DNA from: a virus
IMG/VR virus record: IMGVR_UViG_3300037102_000080
Span: 1-25,229 of that record
Reading direction: 5' to 3' (one strand)
Length of the DNA stretch: 25,229 nt
In this document: one piece after another, positions 17,312 through 24,121 of the stretch
Layout of the letters: every line of letters starts with the position of its first letter
Numbering within the stretch: the stretch's first letter is position 1
Notes under the pieces: model-generated
The model's database searches: none
Told to the model about the DNA's origin: nothing
The model's input: the letters and a program-made list of their open reading frames with translations, nothing else
Made by a program: the position numbers and the translations under genes

Positions 17312-18638
17312 CTCGAAGATTGAATGGACGAGGCACACATTTAACGCTTGGGTTGGCTGTTCCAAGGTAAGCGCGGGTTGTACCCGATGTTATGCCGAAT
17401 CGCTGGCAAAGCGCACCGGATTGGCGATTTGGGGTGATTCCGGTACGCGGCATGTCACCTCAGACGCCTATTGGCAGGAGCCATATAAATGGGCAACCGC
17501 TGCGAGCATGTTTGGCGAGAGGCATCGCGTATTCTGCAATTCGCTAGCGGATGTGTTCGAGGATCGACCGGACCTTTCCGCGCCCCGTCATCGACTCTGG
17601 CGATTGATTCTCGACACACGTCATTCGCTTGATTGGTTGCTGCTGACGAAGCGGCCCGAGAACTTCAACATGATACCGCTCTCATTGGCGGATTCAGTCT
17701 GGCTCGGCGTCTCCGTGGAGGACCAGGCGACAGCCGACGAGCGGATTCCGCTGCTGCTGAAGACACCGGCGGCGGTTCGGTTTGTGAGTTGCGAACCCTT
17801 GATTTCCCCTGTCGATGTGTCACAATATATCAGAGGTTACAAACCGTATGAAGGAAGCGGAGCGATCATTTTTAGCGCTGATGCAGATCGGTGTCTTTTC
17901 GATGGAGGCGGACGGCCAGATATGGAGACATCGCAGGCTAGTGGGGGGGAGCCACGTCGGAACACCTCCAGCGTGGAGGGACATCGCGAGAGTTCGGGCG
18001 GAAAAGTCAACGAGCAACGGATACCCCACGATCTTCTTCAACGACGGAGTGGACGGGAAGCGAAAGAAGGTGTGGGCGCACCGAATCGTTTGGATGATAG
18101 CGAACAGATCGGATATTGCGCCGGGCCTGGAAATCAACCACAAGGACGGCATACGGAAGAACACATCGCCCTCGAACCTGGAAACAGTAACCCACTCACA
18201 GAACATGATTCACGGTTGTCGGGTGCTGGGGAGGAAAGGGAAGTCCGCATCCGGCGAGACCAATCCGGCGGCCCGATTGCGGGTGAGCGATGTCTTACAA
18301 ATCAGGGCGCTTGCGGGCAAGATACCGCAGTCGCAGATGGCTGCTATGTTCCACGTGAACCAGGGGACAATTTCAGCGGTCATAACGAAGAAGTCATGGG
18401 CGCATCTGGAATCTCGCTGATAATCGTCGGTTGCGAGAGCGGGCCGGGGGCGCGGCCGATGGATGAGAACTGGGTGCGCTCAATCCGCGATCAGTGCGTG
18501 GACACCGACGTGCCGTTCTTCTACAAGCAACGGCTGGAGAATGGCCACAAAGTATCGCTGCCCCTACTCGATGGTCAGCAGTGGGCACAGTTCCCGGAGG
18601 CGCCCGATGCCAAGGAGGGCGAGGAGGTAAGCGAATGA
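17301..18638 (+). CDS. DUF5131 (Gp37/Gp68) family protein with a 200-codon insertion
   Basis: The product is 445 residues if read through, from ATG 17301 with AAGGAG upstream. Residues 1-177 match DUF5131: NSKIEWTRHTFNAWVGCSKV, C20, C27 and C30 (CX6CX2C), then VFCNSLADVFE, LDWLLLTKRPENF, LGVSVEDQ and RFVSCEPLISPVD. The usual next motif, IIVGCESGPGARPMDENWVR, appears only at about residue 370. Between them lie some 195 low-complexity residues in the frame of a nested HNH gene. Without the insertion the protein would be about 255 residues, normal for the family. Whether the fused form folds is unknown. The biochemical role of DUF5131 is not known. Confidence 0.8.
   Translation: MGSNSKIEWTRHTFNAWVGCSKVSAGCTRCYAESLAKRTGLAIWGDSGTRHVTSDAYWQEPYKWATAASMFGERHRVFCNSLADVFEDRPDLSAPRHRLWRLILDTRHSLDWLLLTKRPENFNMIPLSLADSVWLGVSVEDQATADERIPLLLKTPAAVRFVSCEPLISPVDVSQYIRGYKPYEGSGAIIFSADADRCLFDGGGRPDMETSQASGGEPRRNTSSVEGHRESSGGKVNEQRIPHDLLQRRSGREAKEGVGAPNRLDDSEQIGYCAGPGNQPQGRHTEEHIALEPGNSNPLTEHDSRLSGAGEEREVRIRRDQSGGPIAGERCLTNQGACGQDTAVADGCYVPREPGDNFSGHNEEVMGASGISLIIVGCESGPGARPMDENWVRSIRDQCVDTDVPFFYKQRLENGHKVSLPLLDGQQWAQFPEAPDAKEGEEVSE
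17848..18420 (+). CDS. HNH homing-type endonuclease nested inside the DUF5131 gene
   Basis: The product is 190 residues from ATG 17848, in the +1 frame relative to DUF5131, with AGAGG upstream; an ATG at 17815 is an alternative. The HNH core is VWAHRIVWMI (H78), LEINHKDGIRKNTSPSNLET with N97, H98 and N110, the layout of phage HNH nucleases. The C-terminal part (GETNPAARLRVSDVLQIRAL, then QSQMAAMFHVNQGTISAV) is a helix-turn-helix that would read target DNA. The stop overlaps the resumed DUF5131 reading. It likely spreads by cutting DUF5131 genes that lack it. Confidence 0.85.
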   Translation: MKEAERSFLALMQIGVFSMEADGQIWRHRRLVGGSHVGTPPAWRDIARVRAEKSTSNGYPTIFFNDGVDGKRKKVWAHRIVWMIANRSDIAPGLEINHKDGIRKNTSPSNLETVTHSQNMIHGCRVLGRKGKSASGETNPAARLRVSDVLQIRALAGKIPQSQMAAMFHVNQGTISAVITKKSWAHLESR

Positions 18639-18859
18639 CAGATGAATTCTCTGGGCTTGAGGAGAACTGCCGTTTAGTTCAGATCGGCGGCAACTTCGTA
18701 TATGGGGAACCAGACAAGATCCTATCGATGATCTATGAGATACGGCGCTTGCGCGGCATATTGGATAATGTTCGGGTGGTTGATCGATTTCATGCTGAAG
18801 ATGAATACAATCAAGAGATGAAAAGTCAAGCGTGTAAGGAGCGCGGCGATGGAAGATAA
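18635..18859 (+). CDS. Small protein with ACKERG tail, unknown
   Basis: The product is 74 residues from ATG 18635, preceded by GAGGAGGTAAGCGA and overlapping the DUF5131 stop (ATGA). The middle is helical (PDKILSMIYEIRRLRGILDN). The end KSQACKERGDGR is encoded by the same 18 bases as the end of the 17057 gene, with the next ATG at the same place. This suggests that gene-end plus ribosome-site cassettes are copied as units. Confidence 0.65.
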   Translation: MTDEFSGLEENCRLVQIGGNFVYGEPDKILSMIYEIRRLRGILDNVRVVDRFHAEDEYNQEMKSQACKERGDGR

Positions 18860-19061
18860 CCCTGGAATTCAGGCGTGCATGAGACTGAACGCTAAACTGA
18901 CAAAACGTGTGGAGTTACTGCGGGTAGCGTTGGAGCGCATACACGAAGGAGCTACCCGGCGGTTAACTGTACCGCGAGATTACAGCGCTGATTATTACGC
19001 ATTCACGGCCATAGCGACTACCGCCGAAGATGCGCTTGCGGAGGCACCCGATGCCAAGTAA
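18849..19061 (+). CDS. Small helical protein, unknown
   Basis: The product is 70 residues from ATG 18849, with AAGGAG eight bases upstream inside the previous gene. LNAKLTKRVELLRVALERIH is a basic helix and the end TTAEDALAEAPDAK is acidic. The DNA of the last codons (GAGGCACCCGATGCCAAG, 19041-19058) nearly repeats 18597-18614 in the DUF5131 gene. No function is recognised. Confidence 0.6.
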   Translation: MEDNPGIQACMRLNAKLTKRVELLRVALERIHEGATRRLTVPRDYSADYYAFTAIATTAEDALAEAPDAK

Positions 19062-19254
19062 CGCCGCAGGCCCGTGGCACAAGTTCGACGCCCAGGACAA
19101 GGCGACGTGGCCGGAGGCAGGCGTCAGGTACCTGGTTTGGCTTGAATCGAATTATGCAATCACGGCCCACTTTTTTAATGGCAACGTATGGATCGGCGTA
19201 AAGGGCGTGACGCACTGGGCCGAGATCCTTCCGCCGGAATCGAGTGGCGAGTAA
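19051..19254 (+). CDS. DUF551-like small protein
   Basis: The product is 67 residues from ATG 19051, preceded by GGAGG. The order 'W.KF......WPEAGVRYLVWL', then AHFFNGNVWIGVKGVTHWAE and LPP matches DUF551-type phage proteins ('LP..g..VLV ... f..g.W.......THW.PLP'). They are small, beta-rich and of unknown role. The stop overlaps the next start as TAATG. The overlap with the previous gene is 11 bases. Confidence 0.65.
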   Translation: MPSNAAGPWHKFDAQDKATWPEAGVRYLVWLESNYAITAHFFNGNVWIGVKGVTHWAEILPPESSGE

Positions 19255-19532
19255 TGCCAGCACCAACACTCGGCGGCGGTTGGCGGCAGACGCTTCTCGC
19301 ACTGGAGGAGGACTGGGATTCATATGGCGCTGTGTCTATAGCTGTCACTGCGCTTGAGACACTGGCGGGATTCTCCGTCGTCCCATGCTCGTCGGGCGGT
19401 ATCCAGTTGGAAGTCCATCGTGACGGCTACGACATTGAGATTGAGATTGACGCAGCGGGGCGCATCGTTAGAGCGGTGGTGGGCCACGAAGCGCCGGAAT
19501 CGAGCGCGACGCAGGAACGGGAGGGAAGATGA
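19254..19532 (+). CDS. Phage protein with 'DWDSYGA ... GGIQLE' motifs
   Basis: The product is 92 residues from ATG 19254 (TAATG). LLALEEDWDSYGAVSIAVTA, then VVPCSSGGIQLEVHRDGYDI and EIEIDAAGR match a phage and bacterial protein pattern ('L..NWD.YGA..I...A ... P...GG.QLEW...G.DLEIEI...G'). The function is not established as far as I know. The end EREGR encodes the GGAGGGAAG ribosome site of the next gene. Confidence 0.7.
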   Translation: MPAPTLGGGWRQTLLALEEDWDSYGAVSIAVTALETLAGFSVVPCSSGGIQLEVHRDGYDIEIEIDAAGRIVRAVVGHEAPESSATQEREGR

Positions 19533-19723
19533 AGCGTTTACCGTGGGGGCATAAGTCGCGACATTGCGTTTTCTGTGGGTTGGTGGGGCCGCGAGTACCT
19601 GTGCTGGGGGGCTATGCGCATCGGCGCTGCATTCAAGAACCGATGAAAGATTCCCCAAGGCCACCATTAAAGAGAGCCCCAAAGACCACGGGCAGCGGCT
19701 ACGCGATTGCGGAGGGAAGATGA
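19529..19723 (+). CDS. Basic Cys-containing small protein
   Basis: The product is 64 residues from ATG 19529 (ATGA overlap). HCVFCGLVGPRVPVLGGYAH then RRC gives CxxC plus His/Cys, a possible zinc knuckle. The rest is Lys/Arg/Pro-rich (DSPRPPLKRAPKTTGSGYAI). The end AEGR supplies GGAGGGAAG for the micro-ORF that follows. Nucleic-acid binding is plausible; nothing more specific can be said. Confidence 0.6.
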   Translation: MKRLPWGHKSRHCVFCGLVGPRVPVLGGYAHRRCIQEPMKDSPRPPLKRAPKTTGSGYAIAEGR

Positions 19724-19788
19724 CCCACGCGACCCTGCTCTCTGACCGGTCCGCCGTGCGCCGCGCCTACGTGGGGGTGACGGCATGA
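19720..19788 (+). CDS. Micro-ORF family member A
   Basis: A 22-residue frame, MTHATLLSDRSAVRRAYVGV then TA, with GGAGGGAAG directly upstream and ATGA overlaps on both sides. The same pattern (MT..xL.SDQ.AVRRA.VG) occurs at 20930, 21574 and 24118. It may couple translation between larger genes or be a remnant of a gene start copied around the operon. Confidence 0.6.
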   Translation: MTHATLLSDRSAVRRAYVGVTA

Positions 19789-20063
19789 GCGACTGGAAAG
19801 TTATCACCCCCGGCCCGAAGCTCGGGCAAGCCCCAATGAAGGGCGGTCGTTTTCTCGTTGAAACGCGATCAGGTATAGAAGTTGCTCAGGTACGCTGTGA
19901 GGAACACGCTCGCCTAATTGCCGCTGCCCCAGCGTTACTGGACGCTTTAAGGCAGTACATGGGATTTTGCGGGAATACCTGCTACTCGGTTCCCCGTGAA
20001 GTCGCCAAGATGTTGTACGACAATGCCGAAGCTGCTATTAAGGAAGCGGAGGGCGGGGTATGA
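19785..20063 (+). CDS. Small phage protein with 'AAAPALLDAL' motif
   Basis: The product is 92 residues from ATG 19785. The N-terminal half looks like a small beta unit (KGGRFLVETRSGIEVAQVRC), followed by the helix EEHARLIAAAPALLDALRQY and the end AEAAIKEAEGG. The helix motif is widespread in phage proteins and recurs in the gene at 1334. The stop overlaps the next start. Function unknown. Confidence 0.7.
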   Translation: MSDWKVITPGPKLGQAPMKGGRFLVETRSGIEVAQVRCEEHARLIAAAPALLDALRQYMGFCGNTCYSVPREVAKMLYDNAEAAIKEAEGGV

Positions 20064-20281
20064 GAATTTATGCTTATGTGACCACTGAATCAGTCCGCGA
20101 AGGACCGGCAAAGCTACCGGGCGCAGAAGTCAACGGGAAGCCCGTCTCAAAACATGGTGATTACTGGGCCTGGACGAGAGGCAAGCGGGCTACGCTGAAG
20201 ATCATTGCCGATCCGAAGTCGCTCGGCTGGCGATACCGCACCGCTCGGAGAGTTGCGGAACTGTGGGGGTGGACGCGATGA
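20060..20281 (+). CDS. Small basic protein, unknown
   Basis: The product is 73 residues from ATG 20060 (ATGA). It starts MRIYAYVTTESVREGPAKLP and has a basic C-terminal helix (WRYRTARRVAELWGWTR). It has the look of a small strand-rich then helical domain. No family is recognised. It is coupled to the next gene by ATGA. Confidence 0.6.
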   Translation: MRIYAYVTTESVREGPAKLPGAEVNGKPVSKHGDYWAWTRGKRATLKIIADPKSLGWRYRTARRVAELWGWTR

Positions 20282-20397
20282 CGAAAGCAAATCCCATACC
20301 TAAACATCAGTGGACGCATATCGGCGACAAGGTTCTTGTCGTGCGTCAATGCGCTCACGACGTGGGCCGCTACATTTGGTATCGGGCCTGGGTATGA
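20278..20397 (+). CDS. 39-residue small protein, unknown
   Basis: ATG 20278 overlaps the previous stop, and the frame reads MTKANPIPKHQWTHIGDKVL, then VVRQCAHDVGRYIWYRAWV. His and Cys residues (H10, H14, C25, H27) could form a metal site, but no standard spacing is seen. The stop at 20395-20397 overlaps a further short ATG frame. Confidence 0.5.
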   Translation: MTKANPIPKHQWTHIGDKVLVVRQCAHDVGRYIWYRAWV

Positions 20398-20400
20398 GCG

Positions 20401-20550
20401 ATGAGCGAGAAACGGATGCGTGATTCGATGGACGCGCCAGAGTTTCCCTACGACGACGAGGGGCGCTGCCCTTACTGTGGTGCGGCCTCAGATGAGGACT
20501 GCATCCCAGAGAGCCATTGTGATGACCTTGATGATCTTGATGATGTGTAG
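20401..20550 (+). CDS. Acidic Cys-rich small protein
   Basis: The product is 49 residues from ATG 20401. RCPYCGAASDEDCIPESHC has four Cys in CxxC-x8-C-x5-C spacing, a possible zinc site like that in small phage proteins with 'CP.CGA....C....C'. The C-terminus is a run of Asp (DDLDDLDDV). The ATG shortly after the previous stop has only a weak ribosome site (GAGCGATG). It lies in a stretch otherwise without genes. Confidence 0.5.
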   Translation: MSEKRMRDSMDAPEFPYDDEGRCPYCGAASDEDCIPESHCDDLDDLDDV

Positions 20551-20570
20551 TTGGGGGAGGAGGAGGGAAG

Positions 20571-20933
20571 ATGAGAGTAGATCCTGCCGCGACATACCGA
20601 CTGCTGGAAGCCGTCGAGGAACTCTACCGCCAGCACGCCAAACTTCAAGAGATGCGGCGCAATGTGAAGCCTTGTACGGAATTTAGTTCCGGAGATAGAG
20701 AAACCGGGGACTACGGAACGCCCGCGTGCGACATCCACAAGGACACCGACGAGATGTGTGAGAACTGTCTTATCAAGGCAGCGCAACTCTCGGCTTTCAA
20801 GGTGGCGAAACGGAAGCGCGCTTTGGCACAACGCCGAATCCTGCGATGGGCCGAGCGGCACGTAAAGACACCCTACGAACGTGAGACGTGGCGCAACTCA
20901 CTGGCGTGCTGGAAAAAGGTGGCTGGCAAATGA
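20571..20933 (+). CDS. Helical Cys-containing protein, unknown
   Basis: The product is 120 residues from ATG 20571, preceded by GGAGGAGGAGGGAAG. It starts with a helix (YRLLEAVEELYRQHAKLQEM), then a middle with C35, ACDIH and MCENC, a possible zinc site, and a basic C-terminal helix (KRKRALAQRRILRWAERHVK). It overlaps micro-ORF B by ATGA. The basic and zinc-binding elements fit nucleic-acid binding, by inference. Confidence 0.6.
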   Translation: MRVDPAATYRLLEAVEELYRQHAKLQEMRRNVKPCTEFSSGDRETGDYGTPACDIHKDTDEMCENCLIKAAQLSAFKVAKRKRALAQRRILRWAERHVKTPYERETWRNSLACWKKVAGK

Positions 20934-20989
20934 CCCACGCGACCCTGCTCTCTGACCAGGATGCGAAACAAATGAAAGGACAGAAATGA
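20930..20989 (+). CDS. Micro-ORF family member B
   Basis: A 19-residue frame, MTHATLLSDQDAKQMKGQK. Its first 27 bases are identical to member A at 19720, then it diverges and ends in AAAGGACAG, the ribosome site for the next gene, with an ATGA overlap. The identity over the start and divergence after it suggests copying of the start cassette. Confidence 0.6.
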   Translation: MTHATLLSDQDAKQMKGQK

Positions 20990-21357
20990 ACATAGACGAT
21001 CTGACCATCAAGCAGGCCCGCGAACTGGTTGCGATGTTCGCGACAAGCCCAACGATCAACCCCAAACCAGTGCATCCGATGCTCGGCAAACGCTGCCTTG
21101 TGCGGACCTACAGCGCCGGAGTGCATATCGGCGATGTGGTGTACGTCGATGGCATGGAATGTAAGCTGGAGAATGCGCTTCGACTGTGGAAGTGGGAAGG
21201 TGGCGGCTTGTCGCTGTCGGCGGTCGCAAACAACGGGATTTCTGGCGGCAGGCTGAACAAGACTGGCGAAGTCTACCTGACGAACGTAATTGAGTTCATC
21301 CCGACGACCAAGATGGCAGAGGCGACGTATGAGCGATTTATCGAAGATCGTCGCTAG
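20986..21357 (+). CDS. DUF6948-like phage protein
   Basis: The product is 123 residues from ATG 20986. The central part GKRCLVRTYSAGVHIGDVVY, then ENALRLWKWEGGGLSLSAVA, NNGISGGRLNK and VYLTNVIEFIP follow the pattern I know from DUF6948 phage proteins ('GK.VIVRTYSAGV..G ... A.RLW.W.G ... L....A..G......... V.L....EIIP'). No role is known. The last 29 bases overlap the Gly-rich gene. Confidence 0.7.
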   Translation: MNIDDLTIKQARELVAMFATSPTINPKPVHPMLGKRCLVRTYSAGVHIGDVVYVDGMECKLENALRLWKWEGGGLSLSAVANNGISGGRLNKTGEVYLTNVIEFIPTTKMAEATYERFIEDRR

Positions 21358-21577
21358 GCATCGCGGCGACGGCTCCGGCTACGGCGACGGCTACGGCGAC
21401 GGCTACGGCGAAGGCTCCGGCTACGGCGACGGCTCCGGCTACGGCTACGGCGACGGCTCCGGCTACGGCTACGGCGAAGGCTCCGGCTACGGCTACGGCG
21501 ACGGCTACGGCGACGGCGACGGCTCCGGCGAAGGCTCCGGCTCCGGCTCCGGCTACGGCTACGGCGACGGCTCATGA
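21329..21577 (+). CDS. Gly/Tyr/Ser/Asp repeat protein
   Basis: The product is 82 residues from ATG 21329. After MSDLSKIVARHRG, residues 14-82 consist of GDGSGY, GYGDGY, GEGSGY and similar steps: glycine at every second position, alternating with D, E, S or Y. It is built from near-identical DNA units (GGCTACGGCGAC, GGCTCCGGC). Such low-complexity chains are disordered and may bind or phase-separate. It overlaps its upstream neighbour by 29 bases and the micro-ORF C by ATGA. Confidence 0.65.
   Translation: MSDLSKIVARHRGDGSGYGDGYGDGYGEGSGYGDGSGYGYGDGSGYGYGEGSGYGYGDGYGDGDGSGEGSGSGSGYGYGDGS
21369..21576 (+). repeat. Degenerate GGCTACGGCGAC / GGCTCCGGC repeat tract
   Basis: About 208 bases of 6-base steps GGCTAC, GGCGAC, GGCTCC and GGCGAA in changing order, all in frame with the protein at 21329. 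The pattern favours expansion and contraction by slippage or recombination, so length probably varies between relatives. On the minus strand it creates an Arg/Ser-rich frame that is not a gene. Confidence 0.9.
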
Positions 21578-21654
21578 CGCAGGCAATGCTCCAGTCTGAC
21601 CAGGATGCCGTGCGCCGCGCCTGCGTGGGGGGGGAGGACGATGAACTACGCTGA
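21574..21654 (+). CDS. Micro-ORF family member C
   Basis: A 26-residue frame, MTQAMLQSDQDAVRRACVGG then EDDELR. It overlaps the stop of the Gly-rich gene (ATGA) and runs 14 bases into the helicase gene, carrying the GGGGGGGAGG ribosome site for the helicase. It matches member A in AVRRA.VG and member B in SDQDA. Confidence 0.6.
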   Translation: MTQAMLQSDQDAVRRACVGGEDDELR

Positions 21655-23026
21655 GTTCCTAGCATCGAAACGTATCTTGTCTGAGCCGTGCGGATTTGAG
21701 GTAGCAGAATCAGATATTAACCCGATGCTGTTTCCGTTTCAACGGGATATCTGCCGATGGGCGCTACGCGGCGGCAAGCGGGCCGTCTTTGCGCACACGG
21801 GGCTTGGCAAGGGGCCGATCCAGTTGGAGTGGTGCAGGCACGTCTGTCTGCACACGGGTGGCAACACACTCATCCTGGCCCCACTGGCAGTATCGCAGCA
21901 GTTCAAACGGGAAGCCGCAAAGTTCCACATCGCGGTGACGCTTTGTCGCGATCAGTCCGACGTGCGGCCCGGGATCAACGTCACAAACTACGAGCGCATG
22001 GGGCTGTTCGATCTGCGTTCATTCGCTGGCGTGGCGATGGACGAATCGAGTTGTATCAAGGACTGGACCTCAAAGACAACCAAAGACCTGATAGAACAAC
22101 TAGCCGAAACGCCGTTCAAGCTCTGCTCCACGGCGACCCCGAGCCCGAACGACCACGCCGAACTGGGAACCCACGCCGAACTATTGGACGTGATGCGGCG
22201 CTCCGCCATGCTGGCGATGTTCTTTGAGCACGATGGCGGCGAGACGGCCAAGTGGTCGCTCAAGGGGCATGGACGCCGACCGTTCTGGAAGTTCGTAGCT
22301 TCGTGGGCCGTCTGCCTACTCAAGCCATCCGACCTTGGATACGACGACGAAGGATTCAATCTACCGCCCCTGCACCTCCAAGAGCACATCGTGGAAGTAG
22401 ACCAAAGCATCAGCACGGATGGGATGCTTTTCAGATGCCCGGACATGAGCGCGACGGGCCTCCACAAAGAGATGCGTCTGACTTGCGACGACCGGGCGCG
22501 TAAGGTTGCAGAACTTGTACGAGAGAAGCCCGACGAACAGTGGATCATCTGGTGCAACACGAACTACGAAGCCGACGCCATGCGGGCGGCGCTCCCTGAA
22601 GTCGTCGAAGTGCGCGGGTCTGATTCGCAGGAAAAGAAAGAGTCCGGAGTAGTCCAATTCTTAGATGGAGACATCCACTGGCTGCTCAGTAAGCCTGAAA
22701 TCTTCGGCTACGGCTTAAACCTTCAGTGCTGCTGTAATATGGCTTTCGTCGGCCTCTCGTATTCGTTTGAATCTATGTTCCAAGCGATCCGCCGATGTTG
22801 GCGCTTCGGGCAGGCGCATCCCGTCAACGCCCATATCATAGTGGCCGAAACAGAGGGCGGCGTACTCTCGACCATCCGGCGCAAGGAAGCGCAGTACGAA
22901 GAACTACAGCAAGAGATGAATGTCGCCATGCGCGAGGAGCAGCTTGCCGCGCGGCATAAGGCAACGAGATACGACCACGAAACAGAAATGGAGATTCCGG
23001 AATGGCTGATATCGCAAACGGCGTGA
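21641..23026 (+). CDS. Phage DEAD/SNF2-type helicase
   Basis: The product is 461 residues from ATG 21641, with GGGGAGG upstream; an in-frame ATG at 21605 lies in the micro-ORF and is not preferred. Motif I is AHTGLGKGPIQLEW (51-64), motif Ia LILAPLAVSQQF, motif II MDESS (133-137), motif III STATPSPN (163-170), and the second RecA-like domain ends MFQAIRRCWRFGQAHPVNAH (motif VI with Arg and Gln). The family is common in phages next to a DNA methyltransferase gene, as here. It would move on or remodel DNA with ATP. The exact role, such as replication or modification, is not known. Confidence 0.85.
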   Translation: MNYAEFLASKRILSEPCGFEVAESDINPMLFPFQRDICRWALRGGKRAVFAHTGLGKGPIQLEWCRHVCLHTGGNTLILAPLAVSQQFKREAAKFHIAVTLCRDQSDVRPGINVTNYERMGLFDLRSFAGVAMDESSCIKDWTSKTTKDLIEQLAETPFKLCSTATPSPNDHAELGTHAELLDVMRRSAMLAMFFEHDGGETAKWSLKGHGRRPFWKFVASWAVCLLKPSDLGYDDEGFNLPPLHLQEHIVEVDQSISTDGMLFRCPDMSATGLHKEMRLTCDDRARKVAELVREKPDEQWIIWCNTNYEADAMRAALPEVVEVRGSDSQEKKESGVVQFLDGDIHWLLSKPEIFGYGLNLQCCCNMAFVGLSYSFESMFQAIRRCWRFGQAHPVNAHIIVAETEGGVLSTIRRKEAQYEELQQEMNVAMREEQLAARHKATRYDHETEMEIPEWLISQTA

Positions 23027-23979
23027 AGGTAATAAACCAAGTGATTACGGAAGAGTACGCCATTTACCAGGGCGACTGCGTTGAAGTAATGCGCGGGATG
23101 CCCAACGACAGTGTTCATATGAGCGTGTTTTCCCCGCCGTTTGGTTCCTTGTACTCATACACGGACGCGCAGCAGGACATGAGCAATGTCCGCGACTACA
23201 AGGAGTTCTTTGCCGGATTCGATTTCATGGTGCGCGAACTTCACCGGATTATGATGCCCGGTCGGCTGGTCGCATTCCACTGCATGCAGATCCCAGCCAT
23301 GAAGGAGCGCGACGGATACATTGGGCTGAAGGACTTTCGTGGCGATCTGATCCGGGCGTTTGAGAAGTACGATTTCATCCACCATTCCGAGGTGGTGATT
23401 TGGAAAGATCCACTGATCGAGGCCACGCGGACCAAGGCGCTCGGGTTGATGCACAAACAACTTGTGAAGGATTCGGCCATCTGCCGAGTCGGAAGCCCCG
23501 ATTATCTCGTAGTGATGCGCAAGGATGGCGACAATCCCGAGCCAATACCGCATGCCCCTTCGGGCTTCAACCGCTGGATTGGACGGCCCGAAGACGAACC
23601 CAAGGCCGAAAAAAAGATCGGTTCGGCAGTGAACAAGTATTCGCACTATGTCTGGCAGCGCTACGCTTCGCCGGTTTGGTTCGACATCAATCCGAGCGAC
23701 ACGCTACAGCGCACCAGCGCTCGCGAAGACGACGATTCCCGGCACATCTGCCCGCTTCAACTGACAGTGATCCGGCGTGCGATTGAACTATGGAGCAACC
23801 CCGGAGACATCTTATTTTCGCCGTTTGCCGGGATCGGATCGGAGGGCTATGTGGCACTGGAGGAACGACGTCGGTTTGTAGGGGCCGAATTGAAAGAATC
23901 TTACTACAACCAAGCTTGCCGGAATCTTGAAGCCGCGTTGAAATTGCGAGACCAAGGAACGCTCTATGGCGGAGATTGA
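23002..23979 (+). CDS. Site-specific DNA methyltransferase, N4-C/N6-A type
   Basis: The product is 325 residues from ATG 23002, overlapping the helicase by 25 bases. The catalytic motif IV is VFSPPFGSLY (SPPF at 44-47) and the SAM motif I is FSPFAGIGSEG (272-282) at the C-terminal end, so the order is beta class. SPPF/SPPW is typical of N4-cytosine methyltransferases, but N6-adenine activity is also possible. It may protect phage DNA from restriction; no restriction nuclease is seen nearby. The stop overlaps a small gene by 14 bases. Confidence 0.85.
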   Translation: MADIANGVKVINQVITEEYAIYQGDCVEVMRGMPNDSVHMSVFSPPFGSLYSYTDAQQDMSNVRDYKEFFAGFDFMVRELHRIMMPGRLVAFHCMQIPAMKERDGYIGLKDFRGDLIRAFEKYDFIHHSEVVIWKDPLIEATRTKALGLMHKQLVKDSAICRVGSPDYLVVMRKDGDNPEPIPHAPSGFNRWIGRPEDEPKAEKKIGSAVNKYSHYVWQRYASPVWFDINPSDTLQRTSAREDDDSRHICPLQLTVIRRAIELWSNPGDILFSPFAGIGSEGYVALEERRRFVGAELKESYYNQACRNLEAALKLRDQGTLYGGD

Positions 23980-24121
23980 GGATGAACTCGCCCGCTGCGT
24001 CCGCGAACAGGAAGCAGTGAAAGTATACCTGGACAGCGACGGACCAGACAAGGACGGGGCGTGGAAGGGATTGACGGATTGGCTCATGGAAGAGGCGCTG
24101 ATTCGATTGGGGGCTCTATGA
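23966..24121 (+). CDS. Small acidic helical protein
   Basis: The product is 51 residues from ATG 23966, starting inside the methyltransferase end. It is acidic and helical (MAEIEDELARCVREQEAVKV) and ends WLMEEALIRLGAL. The stop at 24119-24121 overlaps the start of micro-ORF D (ATGA). Function unknown. Confidence 0.55.
   Translation: MAEIEDELARCVREQEAVKVYLDSDGPDKDGAWKGLTDWLMEEALIRLGAL

Noticed and set aside
17836-18415. Group I intron or intein in the DUF5131 gene
   Set aside because: Almost the whole insertion is the HNH gene, leaving no room for an intron core. The read-through residues lack intein splicing motifs.
20394-20423. 9-codon frame overlapping the previous stop
   Set aside because: It is too short, and the overlapping frame from 20401 is more protein-like.
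21369-21576. CRISPR-like array
   Set aside because: The tract is made of contiguous 6-base steps with no unique spacers.
21354-21665. Minus-strand Arg/Ser-rich frame
   Set aside because: It is the reverse reading of the GGCTACGGCGAC repeat. The plus-strand gene has a ribosome site and operon overlaps.
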